A DNA stretch of 64,000 nucleotides from Styela clava (GCF_964204865.1 NC_135252.1:22775383-22839382); one strand, 5' to 3'. Positions 46,791-60,700 are shown, numbered from the stretch's first letter. The notes: generated from the sequence alone by a model not told the origin. Numbers and translations are program-made.

Positions 46791-48003
46791 AGTAGACAAC
46801 CGGTATCGTAGTATTCACGACTTCGCTTGACCGCCAAATGTCAAATTACGCGAAAGCGGAACCGCCACAATGTGCGGAATTTCAAATTCAAATGACATCA
46901 TTCCCCCCAAAATAACCAATCCCATACAGGTCACAGAGTAATAGCCTTCTAGTAAAAAATACAATTTTCAACCACGCTTAGTACACTTAGTGGAAGACTC
47001 AGATAAAACAAGAAATATCCTATTCGAAAGGGAATTTAATGAAAGAAATTAAATCAAATTCATATCTTGTCTTGTCTGAGGAAGTTGGACTATGATCTAA
47101 CAAAAGCTTAGAAAGAGAATATGCTATTCTTAATGCTAGCTGAGTTAATTAATTGATAGCGCAATTGAAATTTTAATAATTTCCTTTATTGGTATCCGGT
47201 TTCACAACTTTATAATAAACTAATTGTTTGACATTATCTAATCCAGACATTCAGAGTCTGAATTGCCGAGTTCATTCTTTAACATCTACCCTGAAACGTA
47301 TTCTCAGAAACATTATCAAGAATTTGAGAAACGAAAAATGCTGAAGAATCCGCCATAGCTGATCAGCTACGGGAATATACATAGAAAAATATGAATTTAT
47401 ACGTACTTCATATCTATGTTACGCTAACCATTCAACCTAATTATTTCTGAATTGTTTTTATGGACGATCATCGTTATTTATAAGAAACCAAATGCTTTGT
47501 TGTTGACTTCGAAGCAGTGTCGTATCAAGGGCATGAAGAACTCGTGCCAATGACATACCTACAACATGGCTACAGATGAGTTTGGTAACAAAATTCTTGT
47601 CGCATTTATTTGTAAAATTGGAATTCCAGATTCTACGAATATTAAAACTTCTAAAATACATTAAAAATACATTATACTACACATTAATATCTCACGATCT
47701 ATGCTGAAAATACCGCGTTAGATAAAATTGCTAACTTTTCGAATCCTGAATTTGAGAACTCTGAAAGCCAATATTTATAATCGAAACCACCAATTGACAA
47801 GAAATAAACCCAGAAAAAAATTCACACAAAAAACTCAAGGTTGCCTAATTGATACAACACACTCAACTCATTCGGATCATCCCGAGAGTATATGTAATGA
47901 GGCTTGGTGTGATGATATTCTGAGTTGCAAAAATTATCTTAATTAATATCACTGGACTGTCTCTATCTATCGACTGACGCTATCTAATTATATAAAGCAG
48001 AGC

Positions 48004-48230
48004 TGGCCAACACGTCGATCGCCACGCCATCCCATAATCATATTGAACGAAACATAAACAAATGCGTTTTTTGTGGGTGATTCCATTGGCAGCGGCGTGA
48101 TTACATGTATGCGTGTGCAGTTATCTACATATTCAGTACTCATTCGTTTTTGTGTAAGACCTTATTACGGATTAGTCGATCGCGAGCTATCTTGAAGATT
48201 TTTTAGCAGGTCGCGCGCACTCACTTGGCA
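48004..48230. mobile_element. hAT-like terminus, unpaired
   Basis: CAGAGCTGGCCAACACGTCG is a hAT-type left end, and GATCGCGAGCT near 48180 is a typical subterminal motif. No right end or duplication was found. Confidence 0.4.
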
Positions 48231-48636
48231 GCAAAAAGACACATTTCAGCTGGATCAGTGTTACCGCATACCATCGAAATGACAATAGCTACTAAAAGTA
48301 AATAAAATACAGTACACTCACTCAAAAGTGAAGAAGACATATTCTATGAAAGTTACGCACGTGAAACTACTAAGATTCATTGTACTGATGGTAGTGTTAT
48401 ACGTGCACTCAAAAGTAATAATCACCTATTTTTAGTCATAGTCCATATGATTATTGTAGGAAACGGTATAGTTCAAACTTATGCAACTCTGTCACAAGCT
48501 AAAAATTTCTGGCTAATGTCTTTAAAAATATATCATCCTGAATAGTAAAATGATGCATATCTTCTAACTTCCATTTCACAAATATCTTGATATCTACCAA
48601 ATGTTCAGTGTCTGTATTATTGTGCGTTCAAAATAC

Positions 48637-48850
48637 GGCGCTGTAGAAGTATGTGTACCAATATAAAGGTAACTAATTTCGTTCGTCTACTTTACATCAA
48701 GTTGTGTGAAGGGATAGAAGCCTATGGACAGGGGGTATATTCACTTGGCTAACACAGACAGTTTCCGAACTCGTAAACTAACTAATATAAGAAAAATCGG
48801 AATAAAATTATGACCTAACTCTAACCTGGTATACATACTACGGGAGTACC
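48637..48850. mobile_element. GTACC-type MITE, copy 5 (214 bp)
   Basis: It is flanked by a perfect 8-bp duplication CAAAATAC (48629-48636, 48851-48858). The left end is GGCGCTGTAGAAGTATGTG and the inverted right end GGTACTCCCGTAGTATGTA. This copy best defines the family: 8-bp duplication and about 23-bp inverted ends. Confidence 0.88.
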
Positions 48851-49689
48851 CAAAATACTACATCGTTATACAGAAATATAATGAACATTAATTGCACGAC
48901 ATTTCCTTGTGTGTCATCTTTATTCCAGATTTATTGTAGTGATAAAACCTACGTGTCAGGAAGTTGAGTCAATGTCTTATATTTCTTGTGCAATCAAAAT
49001 ATCAGAAAAAATGATCTCATACAATGGCGTTTTAGAGTCATTAGTTTATTCAAATTTTAATCGAATTTAATTTAAATTTGATTTAATTTAGGTACAAATA
49101 CATTTTCAAAGTTTTTTTCCTTTAAATTTTCATTATTCAAACTATATTTGTAGGCGGACTAACATTTTGAAATCAAAATCCGAACCTATTTTTAATTCAT
49201 TATAGAACATTGAATATCTTGATCATCAGTCATCTCGTGACTATTTTGTCTTCCTAATTATCTCTTATCATTCTCACCTCCAAACTGTTGGTATCGGGTG
49301 CACAGCGCCATACATACATTATATCTAGGCTTACGATATATAAATATGGCACAAAAAACCGTGACAGTGTGGATTAGACAAGCCTTGGTTCGATCTCGAG
49401 ATTTGTAATATTCAACTCATATAAATATTATTGACATTCAAATCATTGGACGTAATTTGAATAATTTAATTGCAGTACCGTCAATGTTAGATGCTAAATT
49501 GACGTATTTACATATGATAATTATAAAATACCAATATAGTGCTCTCTCTCACGAATATGTCTCATTGCTCTCACTGAACTAGTGAAGTGAGTCGCAAGTG
49601 AGTGATAAATGGACTGTCTATATTAAACAATAATCCTCCAACAACAAACAAATGTGTTGCATTAAACTGAAAAAAAAATATATTTATAA

Positions 49690-49780
49690 CTACCATACAG
49701 CATGACCGGGACATTTAAGTCTACTGGGCGAAACAGCTTGTCAAAATTGTGATTGTCCCGACTAAACTGGGACGTATGGT
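49690..49780. mobile_element. Short inverted fragment with GGGACA-type ends
   Basis: CATACAGCATGACCGGGACA and GACTAAACTGGGACGTATGG are imperfect inverted repeats. A longer related copy with GCGGGATTGTCCCGCCTAAAG lies at about 52790-52915. Both lie beside a GCCTA flank and look like a MITE family. Confidence 0.45.
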
Positions 49781-50597
49781 AAGCCTAAGTATACTATGTT
49801 GTCAAACCACCTTTGTGAACGTCAAATATCGTGCGACTGGTCGAATTTTGGATTGAATTTCAGCCCACTGAAAGTCAGTAGTCGATTCAAACATAATAAG
49901 ACTAAAAATTATAAATATGGTGCACGCAAACAATTTCTCTAGAATGCTTATCACGGCGTTGGACTTCGATATATGATCGGGGATAAGTGGCCACTGAAAC
50001 CATTACGCCTTTACAACATTGCATGTTATCAGCCCCTACGGAACAAATTAGCTACATTGCATAGTATATACATATTTAAAGTTGTTCCTATCAGTCGAAT
50101 GAATGCATGAACAGAGCGACTAAGAAATAGAATAAAAGTGCCAGAATGATACTGAATTATCACAGATTCATAGTTAGACAACTTCGGGAGTGAACAGAGT
50201 CAATAGATTTTGTCGTTTTGCACGTCTTTTCGTACATGTACTCCTATATACAATAAACCTAAATTTTCATAAATTTAATAATTTTTATTAAATTGTATCC
50301 CAATAGGAATCCCGTCGGGTGGATGGGATGTGCCGTATCTAGGGTATGGCAGCCGCGGCTGACGCCCTAGGCGTAATTTGATTAGGGGCGGGAAAAGGAC
50401 AAAAAGTTTCAATCGTAAAATGTTTCTTCAAATTGGAAATGATTGAAACTCGTATTATTACTCAACTAGTGACGTACAAGCATTTCAATTAAGCAGCAGT
50501 CATTTAAAATCGCCAGTCAGCACCAAGCGGGAGCATCATGCATTGTCCCATGGACAAGCCTGCAAATACATGTACAATGCCTATATATATATATATA

Positions 50598-50760
50598 TAT
50601 AATGCGTAAATACCAACCGGACTTCTCACTCCGATAAATAAACATGATAGGTTCAGATGTTGTTTTCAAGATGTCGGTCTGCCCAGCCTACAAGTCCGGT
50701 TGGAATTACGCAATTTATTATTATTATATAAAAGCATTGTATTATATAGGCTTCCCATGG
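50598..50760. mobile_element. MITE with GCGTAAT-CCAACCGGA ends
   Basis: GCGTAAATACCAACCGGACT and the inverse AGTCCGGTTGGAATTACGC form inverted ends. A reverse partial copy lies at 52905-53005. Microsatellite (TA)n at 50580-50600. Confidence 0.55.
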
Positions 50761-51293
50761 CTTACTTAATAGAACTATTTATTAACTTGTAATAGAACTA
50801 GAATAAGGAAAATTGGAATAAAATTATGGCCTTACCTCTTGTGTGTCATAATTATTCAAATTTATAGAATTGGAAGAAGTGAACCTACCTGCCAGGAAGT
50901 TGAGTCAATGTAGTATTATGTTTCTTGTGCAATCAAAATATCAGAAACAAAATGATCTCATTCAATGATGTTTGAGAGTTATTAGTTCATTCAAATTTTA
51001 ACCGAATTATATTCAAATTTGATTTAATTTAGGTTCAAATACATTTTCAAAGCTTTTTTTCTTCAAATTTTCTTTATCCAAACTATAGTTGTAGGTGGAC
51101 TAACATTTTGAAAGTAAAATCCGAACCTATTTTTAATTCATTATGAAACATCCAAATGACTGTTTATTTGAATAACTTGATCCTCAATCACCCGGTGACT
51201 ATTTTAACTCTTCTTACATATCTCTTATTATTATCACCATGCTCAAATTAATCTCACCTTCAGATTGCTGGCATCGGGTGCACAACGCCATCC

Positions 51294-52230
51294 CAGGGTT
51301 GCCATATTGACTTTTTTAACGCCAAATTTGCCATTTTTGGCTTTTTTCAAACGCGTTTGGCGTCAGAATTTCCGTTTGGCTTTTTGGCGTTTTTTTGGCT
51401 TTTTTCAAGTCTATTCTAGTGTCTATTATTAAAATCAACTGAAATACAATATTTAGTGTGTAACAACTGAACAATAGCCTGTACTTAGCTTCTTAACATT
51501 AGGATACCCTGTAGTTTCCTGGAGCATTGATTTCCTTGTTTGTTACATCAACTCTTAACCATACCCAATAAGAAATAAGTGCAGTTTCTGCAGCTGCTCA
51601 GACAAATGTTCAAGCAGGGTTGTAAACATTGCCTCGTTTTTATAGTTTTGCGTGTTATATGTCAGTTTACGTTCTGTTTCCAAAAAATAGTTGTATAACT
51701 CAATTTTCATTATGCCTGATATGGTTTATGTGAGCTTTCAGCGTTAGTTTAGTTCTGCAATTGCAATTGCAGTAACGATGTGATTAACTACACTAAAATT
51801 ACTGAATTAGATATCAGTGGTCCACCTGTGAGCGGCAGGGGGTCAGATAATTTTTTAATAAAATTGATGGTTTATGAATTTTAAAAGTGAAGAAATTTTC
51901 AATAGTAAAGTACGATATAGGGAGAATTTTTTAAGATGTAGCACAAGTTTAAGTAGAAACATATTGTAGGTATATTACATACTGACAGACTGAAGCGGCA
52001 CCCTGTATTGTATATATTGAATGGTAAAATAATGCTGTCCGCTTGATATTTATTTTACTTTCTATTTGTGTGCCTCACTGAATGATCTGATGGCTCTACA
52101 TCATCATCAGTACGTTGCCAAGGGCTTAAAATCTGACAAATCATGGGGCTTTTGTAAAATTGTTGGCTTTTTCTGGCTTTTTTTATGTCTTGATTTGGCT
52201 TTTTTTGATCGCTGGGGTCTGGCAACCCTG
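51294..52230. mobile_element. hAT MITE (937 bp) with a filled and an empty site
   Basis: The ends are CAGGGTTGCCATATT and, inverted, CAGGGTTGCCAGACC; the flanks are CGCCATCC (51286-51293, 52231-52238). The subterminal parts hold TTTGGCTTTTTTC repeats. Paralogous copy A at 49308-49320 has the same flanks, GTGCACAGCGCCATACATAC, without the element, which directly shows the pre-insertion state. Confidence 0.95.
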
Positions 52231-53811
52231 CGCCATCCATACATTATACCTAGGCTTACGATATACTGCTGTATGTTAAACAAAAAAAAAACAGGACAGT
52301 GTGGACTGGACGACATTTGGTTCGATCCCGAGATTTGTAATATTCGTCTCATATGAATATTATTGACATTCAAATATTTGGACGTATTTTGAATAATTTA
52401 ACTGCAGTACAGTCAATGTTAGATGCTAAATTGATATGTCTCATTGCCCTCACTGAACTAGTGAAGTGAGTACTGTGATTTTGTAACTTTACATTTTCTG
52501 ATTTTACTACATAGGCATACATTTAAAACTATCCCGGCTGTATCCATTGACTATATTGTCATCGAGAGTTCATATATTCTCTGTCCAAATATAGGTTTCA
52601 GTTCGAAAAATAGAAAGAAATTGACGTGAACGATACCGGTACAAATAATTCGAATTTGGACTAATTATTGGTTTTACATGCAATACGTTTTCTAACAATG
52701 TTAGCGGGAAACAACGAAACAAACGCATTTACCTTCAGTTAGTAGGCTAGCGCTGCGTTACACAGAAACAACAGTAACGAGAACATGTTCGGGTATTCTG
52801 CTGGATGGCTGAACGCCAAAGCGGGACTTTTGGCTGACTTGTCGGGACGGCGGGACAAGACGCTGAAAAGCGGGATTGTCCCGCCTAAAGCGGGAAGTAT
52901 GATAAGCCTATATAAAAACGATGCTTTTATATAATAATGAAAAATTGCGTAATTCCAACCGGACATATAGCTGGGCAGACCGACATCTTCAAAACAAAAT
53001 CGTAATGTATCATCAAATCATTATGTAACTAACATTCAAATAAATAATGGTTCATTCAAATATCATGATTATTTTTCATCCTGTGACTATTTTGTCATCT
53101 TATTTATTATTATTCAACATACAACCATACTCCGTAGGTCAATTATTTCATGCTGAACCATATCCTATTTGAATTATCCACCATACCCAGACTGCTAGTA
53201 TAGCGTGCCCCAACGCCATACATACTAAACTACCCACATGTACGTGAAATATAGCGCGCGATTAGTCGAACTTCGGTTGGAAATATTAGAATTCTGAAAG
53301 TAAGTAGCACCTTCAGTTCAAACGTAACAAAATTCAAACTCATAAATACACGCTTCTCTGGATTGCTGCTTGTCATAGCGCCTGCCCTCGGCATATATTC
53401 GAGGGTGCCGACTAAACTAAAATTTAGCAATTTATGGTCAAAGCATTTGTCCAAAAAACTATCTTGACTTAGCTGGCCTAGTTATTAAAATATTGCAACA
53501 CCGCATTTAACACCTCTAATTTTGAGTTTTTTATTGCAATTTCGCGGCATTTGCAGTGAGACATGAATTCTTACGCCGTTTCCAACACTATTTTACTCTA
53601 TTCTTGAACGATTCACTGACAACTAACTTACTTACTGGCTTGCTATCAATAAACCTTCCACCCAATGAACCAACCGAGATTAATGAGTCTTTAAGATATT
53701 GCTAGATATCAGTGACAGATTTTATCTAGACTTGTTTGTAGAAAAAGACACGAGTAAGCGTCGTATTACGTCATTACACAGAAAATAAATTGCCCCCCCC
53801 CCCCAAATGGC

Positions 53812-53920
53812 GTTTCAGAAGTATGTGCACCAAAATGACGCACAATCTCATAACCTTAACCTGGTACACATACTATGTTCAGGCTGTGCGCCATCTTGGT
53901 GCACATACTTCGGTACCCCC
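53812..53920. mobile_element. Short palindromic relative of the GTACC MITE
   Basis: TTCAGAAGTATGTGCACCAA and its near inverse TTGGTGCACATACTTCGG flank a centre with GGCGCAC/GTGCGCC, so it folds as one hairpin of about 100 bases. The same layout is seen at 60755-60864. It lacks the 100-bp core of the full copies. Confidence 0.65.
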
Positions 53921-53951
53921 AAAAAAAATAAGAGATGGCTATCTCTTGACA

Positions 53952-54164
53952 GTGCTCCCGTAATGTGTGTACCAGGTCGGAGTTAGGCCAAAATTTTATT
54001 TCGATTTTCCTTATTTTAGTTCTATTACAAGTTCGGAGACTGTGTGTGTTAGCCAAGTGAATATACCCCCTGCCCGTAGGTTTCAGTCCCTTTACGCAAC
54101 TTGATGTGAAATAGGCGAACAAAAATAGTTACCTCCATATTGGTACACACACTTCTGGAGCGCC
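53952..54164. mobile_element. GTACC-type MITE, copy 6
   Basis: GTGCTCCCGTAATGTGTGTACC to the inverted GGCGCTCCAGAAGTGTGTG. It is in the orientation of copies 2 and 3. No clean duplication. Confidence 0.7.
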
Positions 54165-55080
54165 CTTTAGACCCATTTTCACGAGCGTCTATATTTTACC
54201 TACGTATCCATTCAGTGCCTGCATTACTGTGCATTCAAAACAGTGCACTAGAATAGATGCATGCAAGAAATTTCCTTGTGTGTCATGTTTATTAAAATTT
54301 ATAGAATTGAAAGATGCGAACCTACGTGTTGAGGAAGTTGAGAATGTATTATTATGTTTCTTGTGCAATCAAAATATCAGAAACAAAATGATCTCATACT
54401 GTGATGATTCAGAGTTATTGTTTGATACAAATAATCCAAAATTAATCAGGTCTATTGCAAACTCTTTTGAAACCATAAACAAAATTGCCGTATCCTTATA
54501 TACCGAGTGTCCATAAAGTCTCTTTACAGTTTCAATTTTGTTATGAAGTCAGTTCTCAATATATCTTAACCAGGTTTGTTGCTTTTTAATCAGTAATTGT
54601 TAAGTATATTACTTCATTCAATACATCAGTGAGGTCCAACGCAATATATGGTATCGATGAATTTTCTCTGCAATTTTAAATTTTTTTAAGACTTCATGGA
54701 CACCTTTTATATACGTTTCTCGGCAATTCCTATGTATGCAAATTTGCACTCACGCGTATTAATTGCATAGAATAGCCACCCAGAAATTGCTGATTTCGAG
54801 AATTATGGGATAATTGGATTATTATTAACAAAAAACACGAAACAGTAATTTTCACATTGATTGAATATCTATGACTAACAGTCTCCTTTTCCACAATAAA
54901 AATATAATTTTTGGGATTTTAACTTTCAAATACCGCTTCCAGATATTTTGAAATTTTTGAATGCGATCTTCTAATCTAAATGTTTGCTTAGTTCTGTATT
55001 CAAATATACTAGTGGCCTGGTTTCATTGTAGAATCTACTGGTCAAAAAGTTAGTACGACGGATTAAACGTTCGTTTATTG

Positions 55081-55243
55081 GGTGCCCCAGAAGTATGTGC
55101 ACCAATATGGAGGTAACTAATTTGGTTCATACACTATTTTACATCAAGTCGTGTAGAGGGACGGAAGCCTATGGGCAGGGGTATATTCGGGGGACGAGTC
55201 CCCGAACTCGTCCCCCAACCTGATACACATACTACGGGAGTAC
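55081..55243. mobile_element. GTACC-type MITE, copy 7, internally rearranged
   Basis: It starts GGTGCCCCAGAAGTATGTGC and ends CACATACTACGGGAGTAC. The usual core is replaced by GGGGGACGAGTCCCCGAACTCG, a new GC-rich palindromic stretch. Confidence 0.65.
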
Positions 55244-57498
55244 AGTTTTTTTTTCAGCGTCCATTACAATCAAACTGAGTAGATCTTGAATCCGATCAAT
55301 TTGGCCGTGCTCAGATCTTTGCCCAATTCAATCTGAATTTGTAATTTGCTGTCCAACGTAGTTTTTCCTTTCATATATTCAAACCAACAAAACAAACAAG
55401 ACATTACACTTCGGGTAGTTTTTATTAATTTATCAGTCGATTTATAAGTGAATAGCAATATACAAAATCACGTCCCTCGCCAGTCTTAATGCAGCGATTC
55501 AAAGAGCATTCAGATTATACCGTGCACTAGTTCAGAACAAATCACCTAAAAAAATAGCCTTTCGTGCGGACTACGTAGTTTATGATAAATATCGATCTTT
55601 ACGCTTAAAATAGCAAGTTGTCAATTAGTTGAATTCAAACAAACACACTAAATTTTAGTTCAAAGCAACGCGCATCTCTTGCAAGGTTAACTTCGGAGTG
55701 GGTCAGTTTTTTCACGTTTTAAGAACATACATCAGCTGGTCACGCTAAGGATTTTTGCGCAACCGACTATAACTCTACTTCCCGTCATATTCAAAGAATC
55801 GCGACCAAATACAGTAAACGTTGTTGTTTAAGATAATTTAGTGTTTCGGCCAATTCAAGACTATGGCTTCGAATTCAGGGCATGTCTTATTCTTAGTATA
55901 TCCTGGCTGTGCGAGGGACAAATAATCAAACTTGATTTTTTGGATTAGCGGATTAGGAACACGGAAACACACGATCACACTAAAAAAAATAATCGAAACG
56001 AAATATATTGCATTGAATGCATTATGCTGCATTAAACGCGCAGAGTTAAGAAAAAAAATTGTCGGATAAGGCAATTCCGACTACATTTTAGATTTAATTG
56101 TTTAAGATACAGAAATTTTTGAATGAATACGCCAAAATCTAAGTGACGTCATATAAAAAATTCATGACGTCATCAACAGCAAATCAAACAAAATATACAC
56201 AAACAATAGCGTATAATCGAATTGAAGAGAAAAATTACATAGCAAACGCAAAAAAATCGAGAAAAAAGGAGAGATTCACACAAATATCTACACAACTTCC
56301 CCCTCGTGACAAAAATCAGTCAACAAGAGGCCCATTTCAGCGATCATTAGATAGTGGTAACGATAGCCACTTAGAGCCCCTCTGATTAAAGAGCATTATC
56401 GACACCAGTTCGAGTGATGTTTTTGGTTTATTGGTTTGGCTCTCAAGGCCGAACACATTACCCCACAATAATCGCATCATACAATAGGCCTTACCAACTA
56501 AAATAGACCCAATTTCCTTCAAGTTTTAAAAAAGTTCAAGCTGTAAACCTTATTTGGGCAAACCCACGACATTGCACATTTCCATCATAAGAAAGAAACA
56601 ACATTCTAGCACAAAAAGCCCAACAAACAATACTTTACCATTAAAGATTATGGGAAGTAGAAAATGCATGAAATGAAATCTCCCTCGGTATGTTATATAA
56701 AAAGTTGGAGGGATGGGGGGAGGGGGAAAACGTGCAGCAATACTGAAAATACGAAAATATTGAGTAATTTATTGAAAATGGCATTGATTCTTATAAATCA
56801 ATGCGACATTTCGACATATATTATTTAGGAAAAATCAGTTGCGCAGGATCTCTTGCTATTCAAGTATGCGGGTGTGGGCAAGACATATCCACGACCATTC
56901 AGATAAAGAAAAGGAGTCGCCAAAACTCGTGACGTCAAATGACGTTGTCACGAAAAAGCTGTAACGTGTACATGAAACTTATATGCGGAACAAAAAAGAA
57001 AATTGGTATTAACAACAATACTTCATCGAATGTGCTGATTTACGTGCAGTGCGTCTCAATATTAGAATAATAAGTAGAAATAAAAAAAACTGTGTGCGTC
57101 TTGATGACAGAAAAGTCGATCAGTAAATAATGAGTGGATCATTACATATACTTTCACCACAAAAAATCGTCTTGCTATCGTTTATTGCTAAAAAAAAATA
57201 ATTTACGTTGGTTTAATTTGATTCTGAGAGATTAAATTTTTATACAAATCGATATACAGACTCTTTATTAACTTATGGCACCTCAAGCATCTTACCAAGG
57301 ATGCCATTGAAATGCCAGGATGAAAAAGTTATGCTATACGACTCTGAACATATTTCAATAATAAGGGTGAATTTTCATTCCACTCCGAAGAATATTTGTT
57401 TAAATGTGTCACTTTTTGTGCAGTTGTTTTTACGTATATAAGGCATAGCAATATATTTTGAGCATAGGTTACGAAAACAATATCAGAAAGTTGATTCT
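55244..57498. other. No gene seen
   Basis: AT-rich. An open frame at 56143-56385 is lysine-rich with no motif and I do not support it. The 3' untranslated and polyadenylation region of the downstream gene is expected at its right edge; TTTATT (AATAAA on the minus strand) occurs near 57263. Confidence 0.5.
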
Positions 57499-57712
57499 TT
57501 ATCCCACGAGAGCTTTACAAGCCATCCACATGGTGGTAATCTGGAGCAAAAACGAGTAGGAGATTTTTCCGGATCCGGAGGTGGTGGTCTCTGTCGTCGT
57601 TGGGGTGGTGGCAGGAGTCGTTGTCGTGGTGACCTTTGTAACTTCGTTTTGATCTTCGATATATTTATGGTCGTTGCATAGATCGGCCTCGCATGATCCA
57701 AACTTGCAGGTG
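57499..57712 (-). CDS. Last exon: Thr-rich stalk and GPI-type tail
   Basis: Seventy codons plus stop. It begins C-K-F-G-S-C with three Cys in about ten residues, then a run of TTTTTPATTPTTTETTT, likely O-glycosylated, then SGSGK and a hydrophobic tail SYSFLLQITTMWMACKALVG. The tail is short of 20 residues and ends the protein, as for GPI signals. Confidence 0.7.
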
Positions 57713-60700
57713 CTGAAAATAAAAAAATTGCTTGAATTAGACAACAGATATAGCAATGGCCAAAATACAGGATATTTTTATAGGTCAGGTACGTGCTTAC
57801 TAAGTTCGTTTTCGATTATTTTTATTTCCTAGTCATAGCCAATTTTATTTTTTCCATCCAGTAAAAAAATGACATACGAAATTGAAAAATAAATAAGATT
57901 CAACACGCATTTTTACTTGGAAAGGGAGGCCGCGCGAAACCAAAACTGGTTATCGAGCAGCAAAACCGAAGGATCAATATCTAATTTAATTTAATCTATT
58001 ATCATTGGTGTGAGTGGCAGCTGGCAGCTTTAAGTTCTAAGTTTTAATTTTTTTTTTTTGGGGGGGGGGGGTGATACATTTTAAGTTCTATTAGGTGTTA
58101 AGACCACTACTTTGAAGTGCAAGGACGACATTTTGAGCATCTACTTGTGTAAAAAAAACATATGCCTTTAAAAAAAATTGCAAACGTTATTCTTTGTAAA
58201 AATAAATAGCTGTCTGTCAAATTTACCGCGTATATGAACAAGAAGACTAAATGACTATCACTGTCGAAAAAATTTAGCGAATGAATATCTTCAAGTCAGA
58301 GTCTGAATGGAAATTCTTTTCAACTTTACGAATTCACAAGTCAAATTTCGAATTAAATGGAGTTGTAAGTGCGAAATCGTAACTTCAAACATTCGTGAAT
58401 TGATTATTTCCAACTGAACAAGAATACGATTTGTAAAAATTTTAAGTTTTCGTAGTGAAAGCTTGCTATTTTAGAGCTGATGTCGGATATAAAATATTTT
58501 ACGTCCCTGGTGACGTTTTTTCCATGTCTATTGACTATGTCTTACTAAAAAAAATTACGATCAAGATCAGTTTCCTTTCATTTCTTATAAATTTTATTCT
58601 AATAATGAATTTGAATTAAACTCTTTTAGGCTGTTTTGAATTTGAAATAAATGCTAAAACTTTTTTTGAGTTTTAATGTGCTTAATTACACAATTTACCA
58701 ACAACTTACTAGAGCCCGATCGCCAATTGGCTACCAAACGGGCAGTGCCAGAACCTCCAATTACCCAACTCCCCTGGTTGATGCTACAAATTGATTTACT
58801 TACTCGGGAGAAAACATATGCCTGAGCTCCTTCGTCACGTTGACCATTTTAGCGGTTATTTTCTGGAACGTAGGTTTGGTGGCGGCAACGAAACCTTGGG
58901 AGGTGAGAGACGTAGTCCCGGCAGTGGCAAGCCAGCCTGTAATGAATTTAAAAAAATAGTTAGGAATCGGGATATTGCAGAAAGTTTTTTATTTATCCCG
59001 AGAAAAATGCAAGTCTACCTCATCGTTTGTCGAACCACATTGTTATATCACTTCAACATTTACCCTAAACTAACATAACAAGCCAAGTCCAGGCCTCTGC
59101 TTTTATTTTCTTTATATTCTATGTAAGATTATTTAGGTCATTATTCTTTTTCTTTTCGGGGCCCGGGATGATGAACCACCGAGTCAAAACTCAACCATCA
59201 AGTAGCTCAACGGCCTCTAAGCGCTTTATGTGCAAAGCTCATAACTACTAAACTAAGACATAAGACTTCGGATAATTACCACGTTGATGATAGACCGAGC
59301 GTTTCCCTGTGGCCCATGAACGCCCAAAGGGAACACAGAGCAATTGGCGGGGGGCACGACGCATGATAGATTTTACTTTTTCCGTTACGAGGATGTTCTC
59401 AGTTCTTCCTACAGTTCTTTCGATAAGATTATTTCACAGGGTGTTTAAACATAATGGTATTTGGAATCAACCAATCAAAATACTATAAATGCCACTGGAA
59501 TGATAAACAGGGCGACATGAGTGCTAAACGTCTCCGGAAGGGGCCACGAGCCATAAATGGTTGGGAACCACCGAGGTAACATTGATTGAATCTAAGACCC
59601 ACATCCCACTGTACAGTGCTAAAAACATACGAAATATGGCCCATTCGTTAAAAAATTTCAACATTTCTTCGCTTGGCCACCACGTTCAAAAATATAACAC
59701 AATTTCTCACCAACAAAATCTTTGATCAATTGTTTGATATCTACTGGGTCGAGAGCTTCCATAAGTCTGATGTATGTTCCGTACTGTGGGAAAGCAGCGA
59801 TGATTGCCTGGTTTATTTGGTCGCTTGCAGGGTTGGTGAGCCTAAAATTAAAGTATAAAATGAGTCAAATGGAGTCCCACCAGTACTACCTGTGGTGGGT
59901 TTCTTTCAAGGAGATTGTGTGATCCCGTGTCGAATATCATGATAATTAGCAAACGATAATTAGACCAGGGGATGTGCAACAGGCGGCCCTACGTCAAGCC
60001 ATTCAGTGTGGCCCTTGTCTAAACTCACATTTTTCCCCATCGAGAATAAAATCCTAATCCACAGATTACGCTTAAAAAGGCGCCCGGTGCCCTTGTAACT
60101 GTAATTCATTGTGTGCATAGAAGAACTAATTTTTTTTTTGAGTGGTCAAGCTAGACGTCTGAATTGGTTATATGGCCCGCCGACTAAAAATGTTGCACAC
60201 CCCTGCTTTTGACGTTGTAAAAACGCAGCAAATGAGCTACGTGCACCGTAGCTGACGATTAGTTTTTAAAATATTATGTATTAGATTGATGTGTAGCGTG
60301 TCATGTTAATGAGGCACCGTGACCGGCATATACTTTCTGAAATCCTTTGTTGTTATCGAGTTCAATACAGAAGCGAATCAGTTCTTGAAATTTTGAAACC
60401 CCCACAGCCAATACCCCAGACTACATCAGTAACCCACCAACAAAGCTGAGCACAGAACTCAAAATCAAAGTAATATAGGTGTGGTTGGAGTCGAATTCCC
60501 TTACATCTGGTAATACCTGTATCCGAAATTAAAATTAGAATTCTCATTTTATATTAATTAATATAGAATTTTCAAAGGGCAATCAAATATTCTTATTTTG
60601 TGCGATGTATTCAGTATTCATATCTTTTTGAAAAAGGCTCTGTACGGGCTCCCACTTATATTTGGATTAAATTGATTAAATTTTAAAGATATAAAGCCTT

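Larger units (their letters stand above)
44970..47950. other. Upstream of NLR: repeats, no gene
   Basis: No coding region is supported. Repeat starts of the AGAGCATGCTCAAATA type lie at 45022, 46486 and 46722, the last two in tandem. A hAT-like piece lies at about 45332-45625. The NLR promoter and any 5' untranslated exon must lie here, but I cannot place them. Confidence 0.45.
48893..54420. repeat. Local duplication, four diverged partial copies
   Basis: Copy A 48893-50050, copy B 50840-52500 (interrupted by the hAT MITE at 51294-52230), copy C about 53010-53390, copy D about 54255-54420. All share TTCTTGTGCAATCAAAATAT followed by an ATGATCTCAT block (A, B, D), or a GTGCACA.CGCCAT block with a following TTACGATATA (A, B), or the TCATAGCG end (A, C). 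Similarity is partial and each copy has indels. No protein-coding frame survives in all copies. Confidence 0.7.

Noticed and set aside
49370-49400. B-box-like GGTTCGATCTC and GGTTCGATCCC as tRNA or SINE promoters
   Set aside because: No A box at a suitable distance and no tRNA-like fold. I did not keep it as an RNA gene.
54229-54516. Cys-containing open frame in duplication copy D
   Set aside because: The frame is not kept in copies A, B or C, so it is likely chance.
56143-56385. Lysine-rich open frame of 80 codons
   Set aside because: Low-complexity AT-driven coding; no exon neighbours and no family pattern.
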